A stretch of 64,000 nucleotides of DNA from Pictodentalium vernedei (Eukaryota; Mollusca; Scaphopoda; Dentaliida; Dentaliidae), in contig CM062294.1 in NCBI GenBank assembly GCA_031216915.1, positions 390,839,217 through 390,903,216 of the forward strand, read 5' to 3'. Shown in pieces: positions 42,791 through 53,721 of the stretch. Numbering within the stretch: the first letter of the stretch is position 1; the number at the start of each line of letters is the position of its first letter. Under the pieces are notes generated by a model that was given only the letters and a program-made list of their open reading frames with translations, had not been told where the DNA came from and ran no database searches. Both the position numbers and the translations under genes were made by a program.

Positions 42791-45700
42791 AGAATGATGT
42801 AGAAAATAATTAAATGTGATCCCAAAGAACTCAATAGATGCGACGGAACAATAAGAGGGTTGCACATTGACAACTCGCCCAGGCCTTACTCCTGCCAGAA
42901 AATGAACACGCATGTTCAGATATTAAAAAACAGTGGTCAATCTGAGATCTGAGAAACATTTTAATACTTCCGTATTTTTTTTATCAAAGACATGCCGAAT
43001 GTTGCCCCTTTCCTTATTTTCATTTACACATGTGACACCTGTCGCTCCAAGTCACCAGTGACACAAATTAATGTGCCTGATTTGGAATTTACACATCCAT
43101 TTCCACGATTTTAATAATCTGCCATTTAAAATCCAGAACTAATTTTAAAGGGTTACATATATTTTCACTATCAAATTTCCATCCATGTTCTGTTGTATTC
43201 ATACATTCGTTTCTAAGGAAGCTTGTCAATGGAAACTGCAAAATAAATTTTTGTACATGCCATAATATATAGTTCACTTCAAATTATCTAGATGTAACAA
43301 GATAAAAGTTCATTTCAGGAATTCTGGTAACACATTTAATAAACAAACACTAGATTTCAAGCTTGCAATTTTATTCTGAACCACAGGCAAACAATAACAT
43401 TAACTTAACTTAATTTAGAAAAAAATATACTTTGAATGTACAATTCATCAGTATTAAAAAATGAAGATAAACATTGAATCAAAATCAGTGCCACTCTCCA
43501 CACATTTTTCACTCTCTCAAACTTTATTTGAGGTGAGCGATCTTCCACTCGCCTCCATTTCGCTCCCATTCATCACTGCTTGGGCTATTAGCGACCCGAG
43601 GCGAACCCTCAAAAATCATGTTATTGGTATATTAATAGTACTCTGCTGATTTCTTGCTATCAGCAGGCACTTTGCCAAATTGCTGAATTTGCTGTCCGTG
43701 ATTTGTGACTTGTGCTCGAAAAAAAATGACAATCGGTGAGAACTGATATTTTTCTGGTAGTGCCGATTTGATTCCTATACCCTATAATCGTCCAACCTAA
43801 CTTTGGTCAATTTGTTGACATTTTTCCCAATGCCTCAGAAACAAAAAGTGAATTTTATGATTTTGAAGAAGATTCATTTGCCAATGGCATAAGTAACGAA
43901 CAGGTAAAACCCCAAAATAATCGGTAATTCGAAAGCCTTGTCCTCAATATAACGATAACATACTAGACTCGGAGAAAGCATTTTTTTGACACACACTCTG
44001 GTGGGTTTTGATGTTTGAATGCAATAACACCAACACATGTGGCCATGTTTCAATGATGATTATTCCGGTCATGTGATTACGATGTGGTTCTTGCAGAAAT
44101 ACTCAATTTGGGCAATCGTAAGAATGCAAGGACGTGACCACGCTCTTTATTTGGTCGAGACAATGTAGGAGCAGATTTGCAAACAGGTGACAGCAAATAC
44201 TTGAGCTGTTAATGTCATAACTGCAAAATATGGTTCAAAATTCCCTCTCATGTTTACAGGCCGTCTGAACTTTTTTGCTGACAGAAAATCTGAATTATTG
44301 TGCAGTAGAAAGACAACATGAACCACTTGTAAAAAAATAACTGAGTATATAAAATCGGGATGATACACATAAAATAAGGCAATATTCATAACAAAGTAAG
44401 CAGAATGCTTCAGAAATCACTTTTTCACGAAGTATATTCCAAGTGACCTGGAACTATATTGAGCGTTTTGATTTCCCCCGATGTTGTGAAGTTATTTACT
44501 TCACAGTTACCATGGATTTTCGCCACAGACTGTGTTGATGTCAGCAAAGGACCGATTCAAGATGGGTTGAAAATGATGCATTCGTACTTTTAAATAAGGT
44601 GCGTTTGGACGATGCTGAGAATTTAGTTTTTTCTTGCAACCAACCACACTAACACAAGCGTCGATCAGTGTCTTTTGTCATAGTTTTACACTGACAAATC
44701 TCCTTTACCGGAAACTATCTCCCAATTTGCATATCATAATAAACATAACCGCTGTCAGCGTGACCGTGTGGTCAAAACCGAAATGAATTATCGAATCCAC
44801 AGTAAAATTAGCTGCAATTGGCTTTTAAATAAATGAAATACACGAAATATTTGCAATTTTTTCATTATCCATGCCAAGTTACTTTTTAACCAGACCACAT
44901 ACGTTCAGTTTCGTTTGACGGCATCAAACTGATATTGTTTGTGGTAATTAATAGTATGAGAAGGCGAGAGAAGCCAAATATTTCCCATCATCTATAAATT
45001 AATTAAAATTGATAATTCCTTTTATTTTACTGAAATTATGAATTTATAAGGTGGGTGTGTTGCGATTATTATGCCCCAGACCTGGAAGTTGTAAAATCAA
45101 AGGTGCATCTAGGGCTGTGCAGTGGTGACCCCTGTCCTCTTAGTCTTACCCATCCATCATTACATGTACCAACATTCTCCCCTGTATCTCAACCACTGCT
45201 GCACCAATTTGAAGGATATTTGATGCTGTGGTCAAGCATCATGGGGAAACAATGCCTGTGTAGCTACTGTAGCATATGTTTCTTCCCACATTTTTTCAGA
45301 GTTGTGGTACTTTTTCACTCTTTTGAGTTAGAAAATTTTGTTTATAACTAGTTGATTTGTTACAATTTGTTGGACAGTGCCTGCTGACACCCTCAAATGA
45401 ATTGCTACAAAATATTTCTGGTGAAGATTTTGTTCCTATTACTTATCAAGCAATAACCTAATGAATATTCGGTATAAAGACACCAATCTGATGTTTGACA
45501 CTTTTATCGGAGCTGTTATGAAGGCTTATGGAAGTCAAAATGTTGATTATGGCAGGACTTTTCTATTCACCCATTAATCGATAAATTAAGTGTTATAGTT
45601 GGAAGTAAGAAGCATGAAAGGTCCAGAACTAAAAGTCTAAAAAGAATGTTTTGCAATGTAACATGATTTTTGCAGATACACTTATTTGGAGGGTTACCTG

Positions 45701-46371
45701 TCTGATAGTGTTTGGAACATGTGTGGCCAGGATCTTCAAAAAGAAAAAAGAGTTTGAGAAAAAAGGCATATGCCTTGAGTGCCTGAGGTAGAGTCCTACA
45801 AGGAAGAGAGAGCCCCCCCCCGGCAAATGTTTTGTGTCAAATGGAGCTCACTTGTCATCTTTTGGGGATTGCTTTGTGTACTGCGTTCTCAAAAAAAATA
45901 TGGGAGACCCTCTGGATGTGCCCTTCTGATCTCAATGTGCCAATAAGCCTCCTTGGGGAAAGTACATGCAATAATGGTTATGTAAGGTTGATTTGATGTG
46001 TTTTGAATAACAGTGTACTTTTAAGTACATTAGATGGTTTATTGCAGTGACAGGTTACAGTTACCCTTATTTCTTCCCCAACAGATATCATGAGTGTGTT
46101 GGTGTCCAAGAGTAAACAAAGCTATTATACTTATTGATAAACCAGACAAATTTAACAATTTAATCACTATCAAATTGATGCATGGGATAAAGGGGTTACA
46201 GTGCAAGGGGTTTGTAAATGTATTTATTCAACTACAATGTATGACTTTGCAGTGCATTCTACACAGGAGAATATCATAGTTTCTTTCCAAACTACCACAG
46301 TAACACATATGTCTTTATATTGGGAGACACTCTTTTGTCCTTCCATACTTCTTCTGCTGGACTCCTTCATA
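42791..46371. other. AT-rich intergenic stretch, no gene seen
   Basis: Read on both strands. Only short frames (60-100 codons) occur and none has a recognisable domain, signal or repeat structure. Splice-like words exist but no exon can be supported. Confidence 0.35.
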
Positions 46372-49300
46372 AATAATAATAACTCTTTGGCCAGCCGCTG
46401 ATTCGTCGCGGTCCTCATAAGAGAAGGCCATCATTCCCCCTGCACCCCACCCCCTCTTCCCCTCCTCTCCTCCCAGCATTCAGATATAAACTGCTTAATA
46501 GTGTCCCTCACTTCCTCTTTTTCAATTTCTTCAATAAGCATTCTAACCCTCTCCCTCGTGTCCCCCTTCAGCCATCTATCCTTTGTTTCTTCACCCCACT
46601 TCCGCATTATTCTTCCAGTAAATTTTATTCTATGAGGTATATACTGTGGGCATTCCAAGAGAAAATGTTCCAGGGTCTCCACTACTCCAGAGTGGCACAT
46701 TTGGCATCCCTTTTCCCCATCTCTCCCAATTTTTCCCCGAAGCTCCAGTGATCTTGATCTCAGTTTGAACAGCAGTGACCCTCCAAAGGTGCCATCTAGG
46801 TACTTCTCAAAAGCTGGCTTTTCTTTATATTGTAACCCCTGCAGTGATCTTTTCACGCTAACCCCTGCTCGCCAGTTTCGATTGCAGTCTTCCATGACTC
46901 TCTCTTTGACAAACCTTTTGCCTTCTTTCATTCCTACTTCTATGTTTGTGACCTCTATAGAGTAATTGTCCATTAGTTCCCTCACATGTTTTGACCACCC
47001 CGTTTCTATATTAGAATTCCAAATGGTATCGAGCATCAATTTACACCACCGGTTGTCAGGCAGGTTTCTCAAGTAGTTAAAGTAACACAGTTTTCCCAAA
47101 TCTACCCTGTCCTTGATTTTCATCCACCCAAGCTCCCCCCTTACTGCTTCCAAAGCTGCAGCATTACTCGACCCTGTTATCCATCTGCCGGCATCATTCT
47201 GAGTACTTTCCAACTTCTTAATAACGGTTTGGTTTAATGGAATCACGTCCGTGCCATACGTTATACTTGGTAAACCCACCCTCTCCCACAGTGTTTTCCC
47301 CACAAAGACCTTATTGAAACTATTTTTCCCTAAAAGTTTTAGTTGGTTCAGAATTCTTTTCCCCTTCAGAATCAGTTTGGCTGAGTAATTTCTGTACACC
47401 CCTCTTCCCGTTATATTTATGCTTACCCCTAGATACTCATACTCTCCCGTTTCTCCTACAGTGATTTGTTTGCTTTCCCCTTCGGGGATTGAGAACTCCC
47501 CCACTCTCCATCTCTTCGTCATATCTACCTTGCGTCCAACAGGTATTACCTTGCTTTTATTTTCATTTAGTTCGAGCCGCCAAGTGTTCCCATATCTACC
47601 AACAATTTCCAGCAGTTTCTCTAGCCCCTGTTCAGTTCTAGACATTAACACCATGTCGTCCGCAAAGAATAAGCCTGGTATCTTTATGTCTCCAACATTT
47701 ACCCCCTCCGCACTCTGAAATAGTTCGTCCCCTAAATCTTTAACATACAATGCAAACAAAATCGGTGAAAAGATACACCCCTGCTTGAGGCCTATATCCA
47801 TAGGGACTCGTTTTGTAGTGATACTCCCTAGACTGAGTTGGCTTTGCACATCTGTATACAGTGCTTTCATGATTCCCACAAAGTCACCCCCCAGTCCGAT
47901 GCCCTCGAGCTTTCGCCACATACCTTCCCTCCACACTCGGTCGTACACTTTTTTCACATCTAGAAATGCCAGAAACATCTTTTTCTTTTCAGCCTTTGTT
48001 GATTCTATCAGTTGGGTGAGTGTAAATAGGTGATCAGTGACTCTTCGTCCTTTCCTGAAACCATTTTGAATTTCTCCTAAAAAACCTTTCTCTTCTATAA
48101 CTTCCTCTAGTCTACCGTATATGACCTTACAGAATACTTTTCCGATGTTACTACTAACTGATATCCCCCTATAGTTATCTAGAACTTCCTTATCCCCCTT
48201 TTTGTGTATGAACAACACCTTACTTTCCCTCCACTCTCTGGGGACCTCTTGCTTTCGCAGAGCCAGGTTGAAAAGGTTTGTCAGGACTTCAATAAGTGCC
48301 TCCCCTCCATTTTTGAGGAATTCGTTCGGAATTTCATCAGTCCCTCCCGCTTTACCATTTTTTAATTTCGAGACCACGTTCCGCACTTCTTCTGCCGTTA
48401 TTTCGCTACATACACGATTGGATAGGTTCTCCTCCACCAGTGTATTTCTTTTTGGTGGGGACCCACTGCCCCATCGCCTATCGTTTATCTTTTCCCAGTG
48501 CTTGACTAACTCTGAAGCGATACGGCCTTTATCTTCTGTACTTTCCCCATCCACTTTGATACTCTGCACACTACTTTTCCCCCGTTTATTTACCCAGTTC
48601 CAAAATACGTTTGAGCTCGAACCCCCCGTTTTCTTTATTGTTCTGGCAAGACTGCAATTGCGCTCCTTCCTATTATTATCCTTTATCTCATTCACCTTTT
48701 TCCGTGCCAGTTCATATTCTCCTTTCATTAGTCTCGTGTCATTGTTATCCACCCCTTTAAGCTTCCTACTTCTTCTGTAAGCAGCGCATTTTACCTTCCT
48801 TTCTTTTATAGCCTTTTTCAGTCCCTCGTTAACCCTGTATCCAAGCTCTCTCGTTGGGACCCTCACCCTTCCTATACACTCCTTCCCTGCCTCTGTTAGG
48901 CTATTTACTATGCCATCTGAAATACTCTGGACATTTGCATCCCTAGGTATACATTCAAGATTTGGTTTTAGTTTTTCCCGAAACTGCTTCCAGTCGACTC
49001 CTTGTTTTAGTCCCCAAACTTCCTTGAAGGTATTTCTGTCTCTATTCGTCTTTTTGCCCATAATCTTAACTGTTATCAGGTTGTGATCACTACCCAAGTC
49101 ATTTTTTCCCTCGTCATCTATTTCTACATCTATAACCTCCCTCCATATGCTAATGTCAGTGAGTATATAATCAATTATTGTTTTCTTATCGTTCCTCTCC
49201 CAGGTCCATTTACCCTTACATTTCGCATCCCTGTTCAGGATCTTTAAACCAAGCTCTTTTGATAGGTCCAACATCTTCCTCCCATTCGTGTTAATTTTCC

Positions 49301-49562
49301 CATCACCTCCCTGTATGCCCTCCTCCTTATCCCCGATGTGCCCATTGAAGTCCCCCATTAGGACAATACTGAACCCTCTGCTCCCAAGCTCTGTGATATT
49401 CGATCTAAGAGTTGTATATATTGAATCATTCCACTCGGGCTTACTTCCCTCCACTGCTAAGTATACAACACCAACGGCAACACTCCTGCTTCCTAACTTG
49501 ATTTTTGCCCAGACTATTTCGTTGGATACTGGATACTCAAGTTGACCTTTGTTGAACTCCCC
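46372..49562 (-). mobile_element. APE-type non-LTR retrotransposon NLR1, 5'-truncated
   Basis: One long frame with endonuclease, RT and C-terminal Cys/His motif. The 3' end is GGCTGGCCAAAGAG followed by a TTATTATTATT tail (46372-46385 on the plus strand). A second copy begins at 62178 and a 150-bp 3' fragment lies at 23381. The 5' truncation is near 49562, inside the endonuclease. No ORF1 is attached. A clean target duplication was not found. Confidence 0.9.
46431..49562 (-). CDS. LINE endonuclease (partial)-reverse transcriptase, NLR1
   Basis: The frame is open for over 1,000 codons. It enters within the endonuclease and includes KIKLGSRSVAVGVVYLAVEG. VLMGDFNGHIGD lies near residue 35 counted from the first downstream ATG-like codon (49454), KTIIDYILTD near 92, and DLGSDHNLITV holds the SDH motif. 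RT motifs follow: LKNGKAGGTDEIPNEFL, GFRKGRRVTDHL, FLAFLDVKKVYDRVW, GLKQGCIFSPILFALYV and FFADDMVLMS (D-D at 47654-47659, residue about 598). Near residue 918, CQMCHSGVVETLEHFLLECP is a CxxC..H..C motif common at LINE C-termini. The endonuclease N-terminus is missing, so the element cannot be autonomous, yet the frame has no stop, which points to a recent insertion. The clade was not determined. Confidence 0.9.
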   Translation of the reverse strand, partial: GEFNKGQLEYPVSNEIVWAKIKLGSRSVAVGVVYLAVEGSKPEWNDSIYTTLRSNITELGSRGFSIVLMGDFNGHIGDKEEGIQGGDGKINTNGRKMLDLSKELGLKILNRDAKCKGKWTWERNDKKTIIDYILTDISIWREVIDVEIDDEGKNDLGSDHNLITVKIMGKKTNRDRNTFKEVWGLKQGVDWKQFREKLKPNLECIPRDANVQSISDGIVNSLTEAGKECIGRVRVPTRELGYRVNEGLKKAIKERKVKCAAYRRSRKLKGVDNNDTRLMKGEYELARKKVNEIKDNNRKERNCSLARTIKKTGGSSSNVFWNWVNKRGKSSVQSIKVDGESTEDKGRIASELVKHWEKINDRRWGSGSPPKRNTLVEENLSNRVCSEITAEEVRNVVSKLKNGKAGGTDEIPNEFLKNGGEALIEVLTNLFNLALRKQEVPREWRESKVLFIHKKGDKEVLDNYRGISVSSNIGKVFCKVIYGRLEEVIEEKGFLGEIQNGFRKGRRVTDHLFTLTQLIESTKAEKKKMFLAFLDVKKVYDRVWREGMWRKLEGIGLGGDFVGIMKALYTDVQSQLSLGSITTKRVPMDIGLKQGCIFSPILFALYVKDLGDELFQSAEGVNVGDIKIPGLFFADDMVLMSRTEQGLEKLLEIVGRYGNTWRLELNENKSKVIPVGRKVDMTKRWRVGEFSIPEGESKQITVGETGEYEYLGVSINITGRGVYRNYSAKLILKGKRILNQLKLLGKNSFNKVFVGKTLWERVGLPSITYGTDVIPLNQTVIKKLESTQNDAGRWITGSSNAAALEAVRGELGWMKIKDRVDLGKLCYFNYLRNLPDNRWCKLMLDTIWNSNIETGWSKHVRELMDNYSIEVTNIEVGMKEGKRFVKERVMEDCNRNWRAGVSVKRSLQGLQYKEKPAFEKYLDGTFGGSLLFKLRSRSLELRGKIGRDGEKGCQMCHSGVVETLEHFLLECPQYIPHRIKFTGRIMRKWGEETKDRWLKGDTRERVRMLIEEIEKEEVRDTIKQFISECWEERRGRGGGVQGE

Positions 49563-50650
49563 AAATCAAAACATAAACAAAAGAAAATGTCTTCCTTCAA
49601 TCAGTGATCACTCCACTTATAACATTTGGTCTCAATCTTTATTACTTTCATGAATTAGGAAAAGATTTCTTCGAGCATGTACTTCAATGTTTATAGAGTG
49701 CAGCTGTTATTTTATTTTGAGGTATTTTATTGTGATAATTTTGTTCTCTTACTTATGCCATAGCAGACTTTCAGCCTCAGGTGGTGCTAATAATGCTATT
49801 TACACATGGCAGCAGTTCCATGGCAAATTTCAGTTTCCACATGTTCTATGTTTCATTCCAAGCATTTTGGTATATAATTTATTGGGGTTATTCATTTTGT
49901 GTCTTTTTTAGACTTGAAAGAAAATTGCATGAAATTTGACCAAAGTAAAGTTGGACGTCCCCTAAATACTTTTGGTCGGTTTTGGTCGATAATTAGCAGG
50001 ACCCAAATTGGTCCACGAAGTCAATTCATTCGCCAATACGTTACCTTACGCCCGACTACACGACAAGTATCTATGTAAATGTGTTACACATACCCCCGAA
50101 AGAAACGGACTTGTCATACTTATTATTAATATTACTGGAACACTTATTATCGGAAATGATCACAAAACACGAGACAACAGTTGGGATCATTTCTTTAATA
50201 TCCAGATTTAAAACTGGAGTACTCCGAGTAAAAAATCTTTCAGAAACGGCCTGGCAAACAGAGCAAAAGTAAGCCTGTCGTCAGTCCATCCGTGCCCAGA
50301 TGATCCGGCCCCATGCACAATTCATTAGTTGTGACGTGTATTGGTTTGGGGTTTAAAAAATATAAAAAACAGAATGAATGCATGGATGGTGAACAACTGA
50401 ACGAATGGGTCGCTGATCTCTTTGAAAGGGTCACCCTAAACACCGGAATACCCCGAAATACCCCGGAATCCCACAAATCTCCCGGAACCCCCCTAAATTT
50501 TGAAAATAAGTATATGAAAGGCGCTATTTCTTCGCTCTGACAAATAGAGTTGTTATGGTCGCTAGAACCTCGAAATAAAGGCATTTCTGTACAACATTTT
50601 TCTAAAATGTGGTCACATGCAGCAAGAAGAGTTTTCAGACTTGGTAAGGT
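49563..50650. other. Spacer with GACCAAAA-type inverted arm at 49971-50003
   Basis: The arm reads TTTTGGTCGGTTTTGGTCG then ATAATTAGCAGGACC, inverted relative to 25711-25735. AATTGGT stands near the outer side of both arms (25703-25709 and 50006-50012). No coding gene seen. Confidence 0.4.
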
Positions 50651-52179
50651 TTAGGTTTTTTTTAGTTCTATGCTTGTTTTAACCTTCTTATAATGGGGAC
50701 ATCCTCGGTAGCTGCTTGGGTGGTTGCCTTTACAATTGGGGCAGGAGGGGGATTCCAATCTGCATGATTTGCTGAGGTGATTACCTCCACATTTCATGCA
50801 GGTTTGGATCCCTCTGCATTTGTTGGCCATGTGTCTGAACTTCTGACATTTGTGGCACTGAATCGGGGGAGGAGTATATCTGTATTCTTCAACAACGTGC
50901 CGTCTATTGTTAATGATTATTCCGTTGGCTAGCATTCCTGATTTGGTTTCCTGATTGGGGCATACGGCTTTTATTTTCCACGTCGCCTTGCCTGTGGCCT
51001 TTGAAGTAAATCTTTCCCATTTGCAGTTCTGCAGCCCCTGATTAATGAGTTCTCTGGGCATGTCAGGGTGAACCCTGGTGACTACAACTACAAGTCTAGG
51101 GGAACTGTGATCTTTGTTTTTGCTTACGGCACTGGTGGAAGCGAGTAGAGTCCGTTTCCCCCTATTGATGTTAGAGTTTTGATTAAGATTGATTGTATTA
51201 CTGGCTACAACTTTATTCCAGGGTCTCTCCATGAGCGGTGGTATACTAGGAGCGGTTATTAACTTTGAGGCTAAGATTGGATCAGATCCTGAACCGGAGG
51301 TGGAGGCAGAGGAGTCAGGGGGGGGGGGGCAGTTCCTCACTTTTTTCGGCTGTCTATCAACAGTGTGAATGACCCCCCCCCCCCCCCCCTCATCCGCTAC
51401 CTCCTGTGTTTCCACCTCAGGCTCTAGACTTATTTTCTTTCTTTTGTTAGGTGTTTTAGTAGTCGTGGTGGTGCTGGCCCAGTAGTCTGAAGATTGGGGC
51501 AGGCTATCACCTAGACCTGTCGGCGTGGCCAACATTTCCGCTATATCCTTGTCAGGGCAGAAGGCCTTGCTGTTCAGTGGATCAGCGGGATCAAGTAAAT
51601 CAGAGTCAGCCGAGACTACTGGGGACTCGACACTCAGTGTGTCCATTGCAGACACCTCATGTGCTGCTTTGACGCTCCCGCCGCCTCAGCGTAAGTTTTG
51701 TGTACAGAGGCACCTTTAACCTGAGTATCTGACTCTTTCTGCTCAGTTTGTTCTGTAGGTGTGATCAGTGTTTCAGGGACTTTATGAACCTCTGCCACTA
51801 CCTGGATCTCCCTGATGGGAGAGACAGGTGAGACAGGTGAAGCTATGGACTGGGTAAGGCTTCCCTTAAACAAGTCCCTAATAAAGGCCTCATTTTCCTC
51901 AATTTTGGCCTCCTTCTCTTCTAGTTTTTTTGTCAGATTGGCAATCTGTTCTTTAAGCCCTCTGAGTTCCTCCAAGAACTGAGCTGGAATATACACCCCA
52001 CAGTCTGGACTTGCCCTATCATCACCCCCAACACTAGAATTGGTAGAAAGACTCTCACTTACCTTGTTTCCCCTTCTAGCTGCGTTCTCTCTGTCCCTTC
52101 TCTCTTGTTTCCTTTTTTGTTCTCCTCCCGCCTCCTCTCTTGTATATTAAAGGTGGATTTTTTCATATAAGCTGCCATG
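50651..52179 (-). pseudogene. LINE ORF1 (CCHC nucleic-acid-binding protein), J2, frameshifted
   Basis: ATG at 52179 (MAAYMKKSTFNIQERRREEN), then a shift near 52115 to a frame with a coiled-coil-like stretch, LKEQIANLTKKLEEKEAKIE (about 51880-51960), and KTYAEAAGA. A second shift near 51640 follows. The C-terminal part holds VVVVTRVHPDMPRELINQG, then the knuckles CHKCQKFRHMANKC, CMKCGGNHLSKSC and CPNCKGNHPSSYRGC, ending SIELKKT at 50651. C/G tracts near 51320 and 51375 lie inside it. It is likely an RNA-binding protein of the LINE RNP. Confidence 0.8.
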
Positions 52180-52339
52180 ATGAATTCAGTATTAGAAGTG
52201 TTAAAATGTGTTAATAAGGTTTATACTCTTTTAATATTAAGAATATGATAAAAATCACTTTTCTTAATTGTCTTGATGTCTGATGAATGAGTAATGGGCG
52301 TAAACTTTTCCCCACGAAAATGCACGGTAATGATCCCGG

Positions 52340-52440
52340 CGCACAAGCGACACAATTGTTGAATTGAAAGGAATGATTTCGCGCGCCGAAGGCGCGCGGG
52401 GACGGTATGAGGGACAAGCCCCTTTCGACCCTCGGTAGCT
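52340..52440 (-). repeat. Two-hairpin intercistronic module, copy 1 (J2, before ORF1)
   Basis: The plus strand shows GCGCGCCGAAGGCGCGC (52381-52397, stem extendable by C-G), with GGGACAAGCCC at 52411-52421 and TTTCGACCCTCGGTAGCTG beyond. In the sense RNA the GGG/CCC hairpin comes first, then the GCGCGCC-UUC-GGCGCGC hairpin, then an ATTCAACAAT word about 170 nt before the ORF1 ATG. Confidence 0.7.
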
Positions 52441-52529
52441 GTATATGATGGCTGTCACATGTCTAGGCGTGTTGAAGGAGGAAAAGGATTCGGTACTCAG
52501 CAGGTGTCTCCAGTTGTGGGTAGGCGGTC

Positions 52530-52900
52530 TCATTGACTGATGTCGGTTGGACCCTCGGGTGAGGACCAGTGTGGGAGGTTGGGTCCTCTCACAAAGGTAC
52601 TACCTCTCCCCGAGGGTGCAGTCGATCTGGATTTTCGGGCAAGTATAGTCTGCCGCTTCGAGGATGATGATGAGTGATGGCCATCACTGGCAAGTATAAT
52701 CTGCCTCAGGCTGTCTCTGTTATAGTTGGACTCTTTGGAGGAAAACAACAACGACCCCTTTCGGGGACCACCAAGAAGAAGACCCGAACTTCCCTGGTTC
52801 GGGGGCAGGCCTGCATTGTAATCCTATTGGGTTGGGACAAAAGAAGCGCATTGCGCTTACAAAAAGGGGCAGAGGCGGGACGCAGGACCAACGCTCGCCT
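52530..52900 (-). pseudogene. ORF0 remnant (J2)
   Basis: TAPSGRGSTFVRGPNLPHW corresponds to SPPSSGRGSTFVERNSSRTG of ORF0 copy A at nucleotide and protein level. Further upstream only partial similarity is visible. A GAGAGG/CCTCTC hairpin lies in the shared segment. Confidence 0.5.
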
Positions 52901-53139
52901 CCCTTAAAGTGGTTGACCACTTTTAGGGATGGAGCGGAGGATGTTCAGGAACCGTGGGGGTGACTGTTTCCATAACGGTTAGACTGTCTGTAGCGGTTAT
53001 TGGGGTGCTGGTAAAAAAAACATCTTCTGTGTACCTGCTTAAAAGAAGAAGGTAGAATTAGTTTTCATTAGAATATGTAAACTGTAAAGATAAAAGTAGC
53101 ACCTCTTTAGTTGCGTGTCCTTGTGGTATCTGCTGTGTG

Positions 53140-53300
53140 TGTGGAGAGAGTATGGAATGCACGAATCTTTACATTCGTAAGAGCAGTAACATACTCTCGT
53201 GTGGTATTGTGCTGTGTTTGTGCTTGTCGCTATGGGGGAGAGTATGAAATGCACGAATCTTTACATTCGTAAGAGCAGTAACATACTCTCGTGCTTGGGA
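53140..53300. repeat. Two direct copies of a hairpin-forming ~60-bp unit
   Basis: GAGAGTATGRAATGCACGAAT..CTTTACATTCG..CATACTCTCGTG occurs at about 53146-53204 and 53239-53296. Each copy folds on itself through GAGAGTATG/CATACTCTC and CGAAT/ATTCG. Confidence 0.65.
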
Positions 53301-53334
53301 CCCCAATCGTTCCCTGTTTATTATTTAGTTTTAA

Positions 53335-53690
53335 GGCGCAGGGGATCGCGAGCGTTTTAAGTGGGCTGAACTTCCTAGTTTTGCAGCGGGACGGTAACAG
53401 GTCTAGCACACTAGACCACACCCGAGGGTGTTTCTTTCCTGTTGTGTCCTTCGCTGGAAGTGGCCTTATTTAAGTTAGTTTAAGTTTATTTGAAGTTGAG
53501 GGTGCCGGGGATCGCGATCGTTTAATGCGGGTTGAGCTTCCGAGGCTGTCAGCGGGAGGGCAACAGGTCTAGCACACTAGACCACACCCGAGGGTGTTTC
53601 TTTCCTGTTGTACCCTTCGCTGATTGCGGACTTATTTATTTTAGTTTAGTTTAGGGGTATTTGGGGGCGTCGGGGATCGCAGTTCACCTT
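53335..53690 (-). repeat. Two tandem ~175-bp units with branched secondary structure in J1 3' UTR
   Basis: Each unit contains nested complementary words: CAGCG..CGCTG, AACAGG..CCTGTT, GGTCTAG-CACA-CTAGACC and ACACCC-GA-GGGTGT, forming a multi-branch fold. Between the outer two stems copy 1 has GGAC with GTCC, while copy 2 has GGG with CCC, so paired bases changed together. The units begin right after the ORF2 stop (about 53722) and could be the RT recognition structure or an unrelated structured RNA. Confidence 0.55.
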
Positions 53691-53721
53691 GTCATTCCCT
53701 AGTTTTTATTCGAGCGGTCTT

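Larger units (their letters stand above)
50651..53030 (-). mobile_element. Multi-ORF LINE relative J2, 3' part missing
   Basis: Order on the minus strand: ORF0 remnant (52900-52530), two-hairpin module (52340-52440), CCHC ORF1 (52179-50651). No endonuclease or RT follows. LINEs usually lose their 5' end, so loss of the 3' half implies a later deletion or insertion. The upstream limit is approximate. Confidence 0.7.

Noticed and set aside
43461-43649. Small plus-strand frame possibly encoding a 62-residue protein
   Set aside because: Short, no motif, no conserved neighbour; chance frames of this size are common here.
46372-49562. Target-site duplication of NLR1 (GGACTCC versus GAACTCC near the two ends)
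   Set aside because: The match is short and imperfect, and the two words do not lie directly at the junctions.
25711-50003. Polinton/Maverick element between the inverted GACCAAAA arms
   Set aside because: No protein-primed polymerase, integrase, packaging ATPase or capsid frame was seen in the interval.
53335-53690. Hammerhead or HDV-like ribozyme in the tandem structured units
   Set aside because: No CUGAUGA/GAAA hammerhead core and no convincing HDV-type double pseudoknot could be written; only the branched stems are supported.
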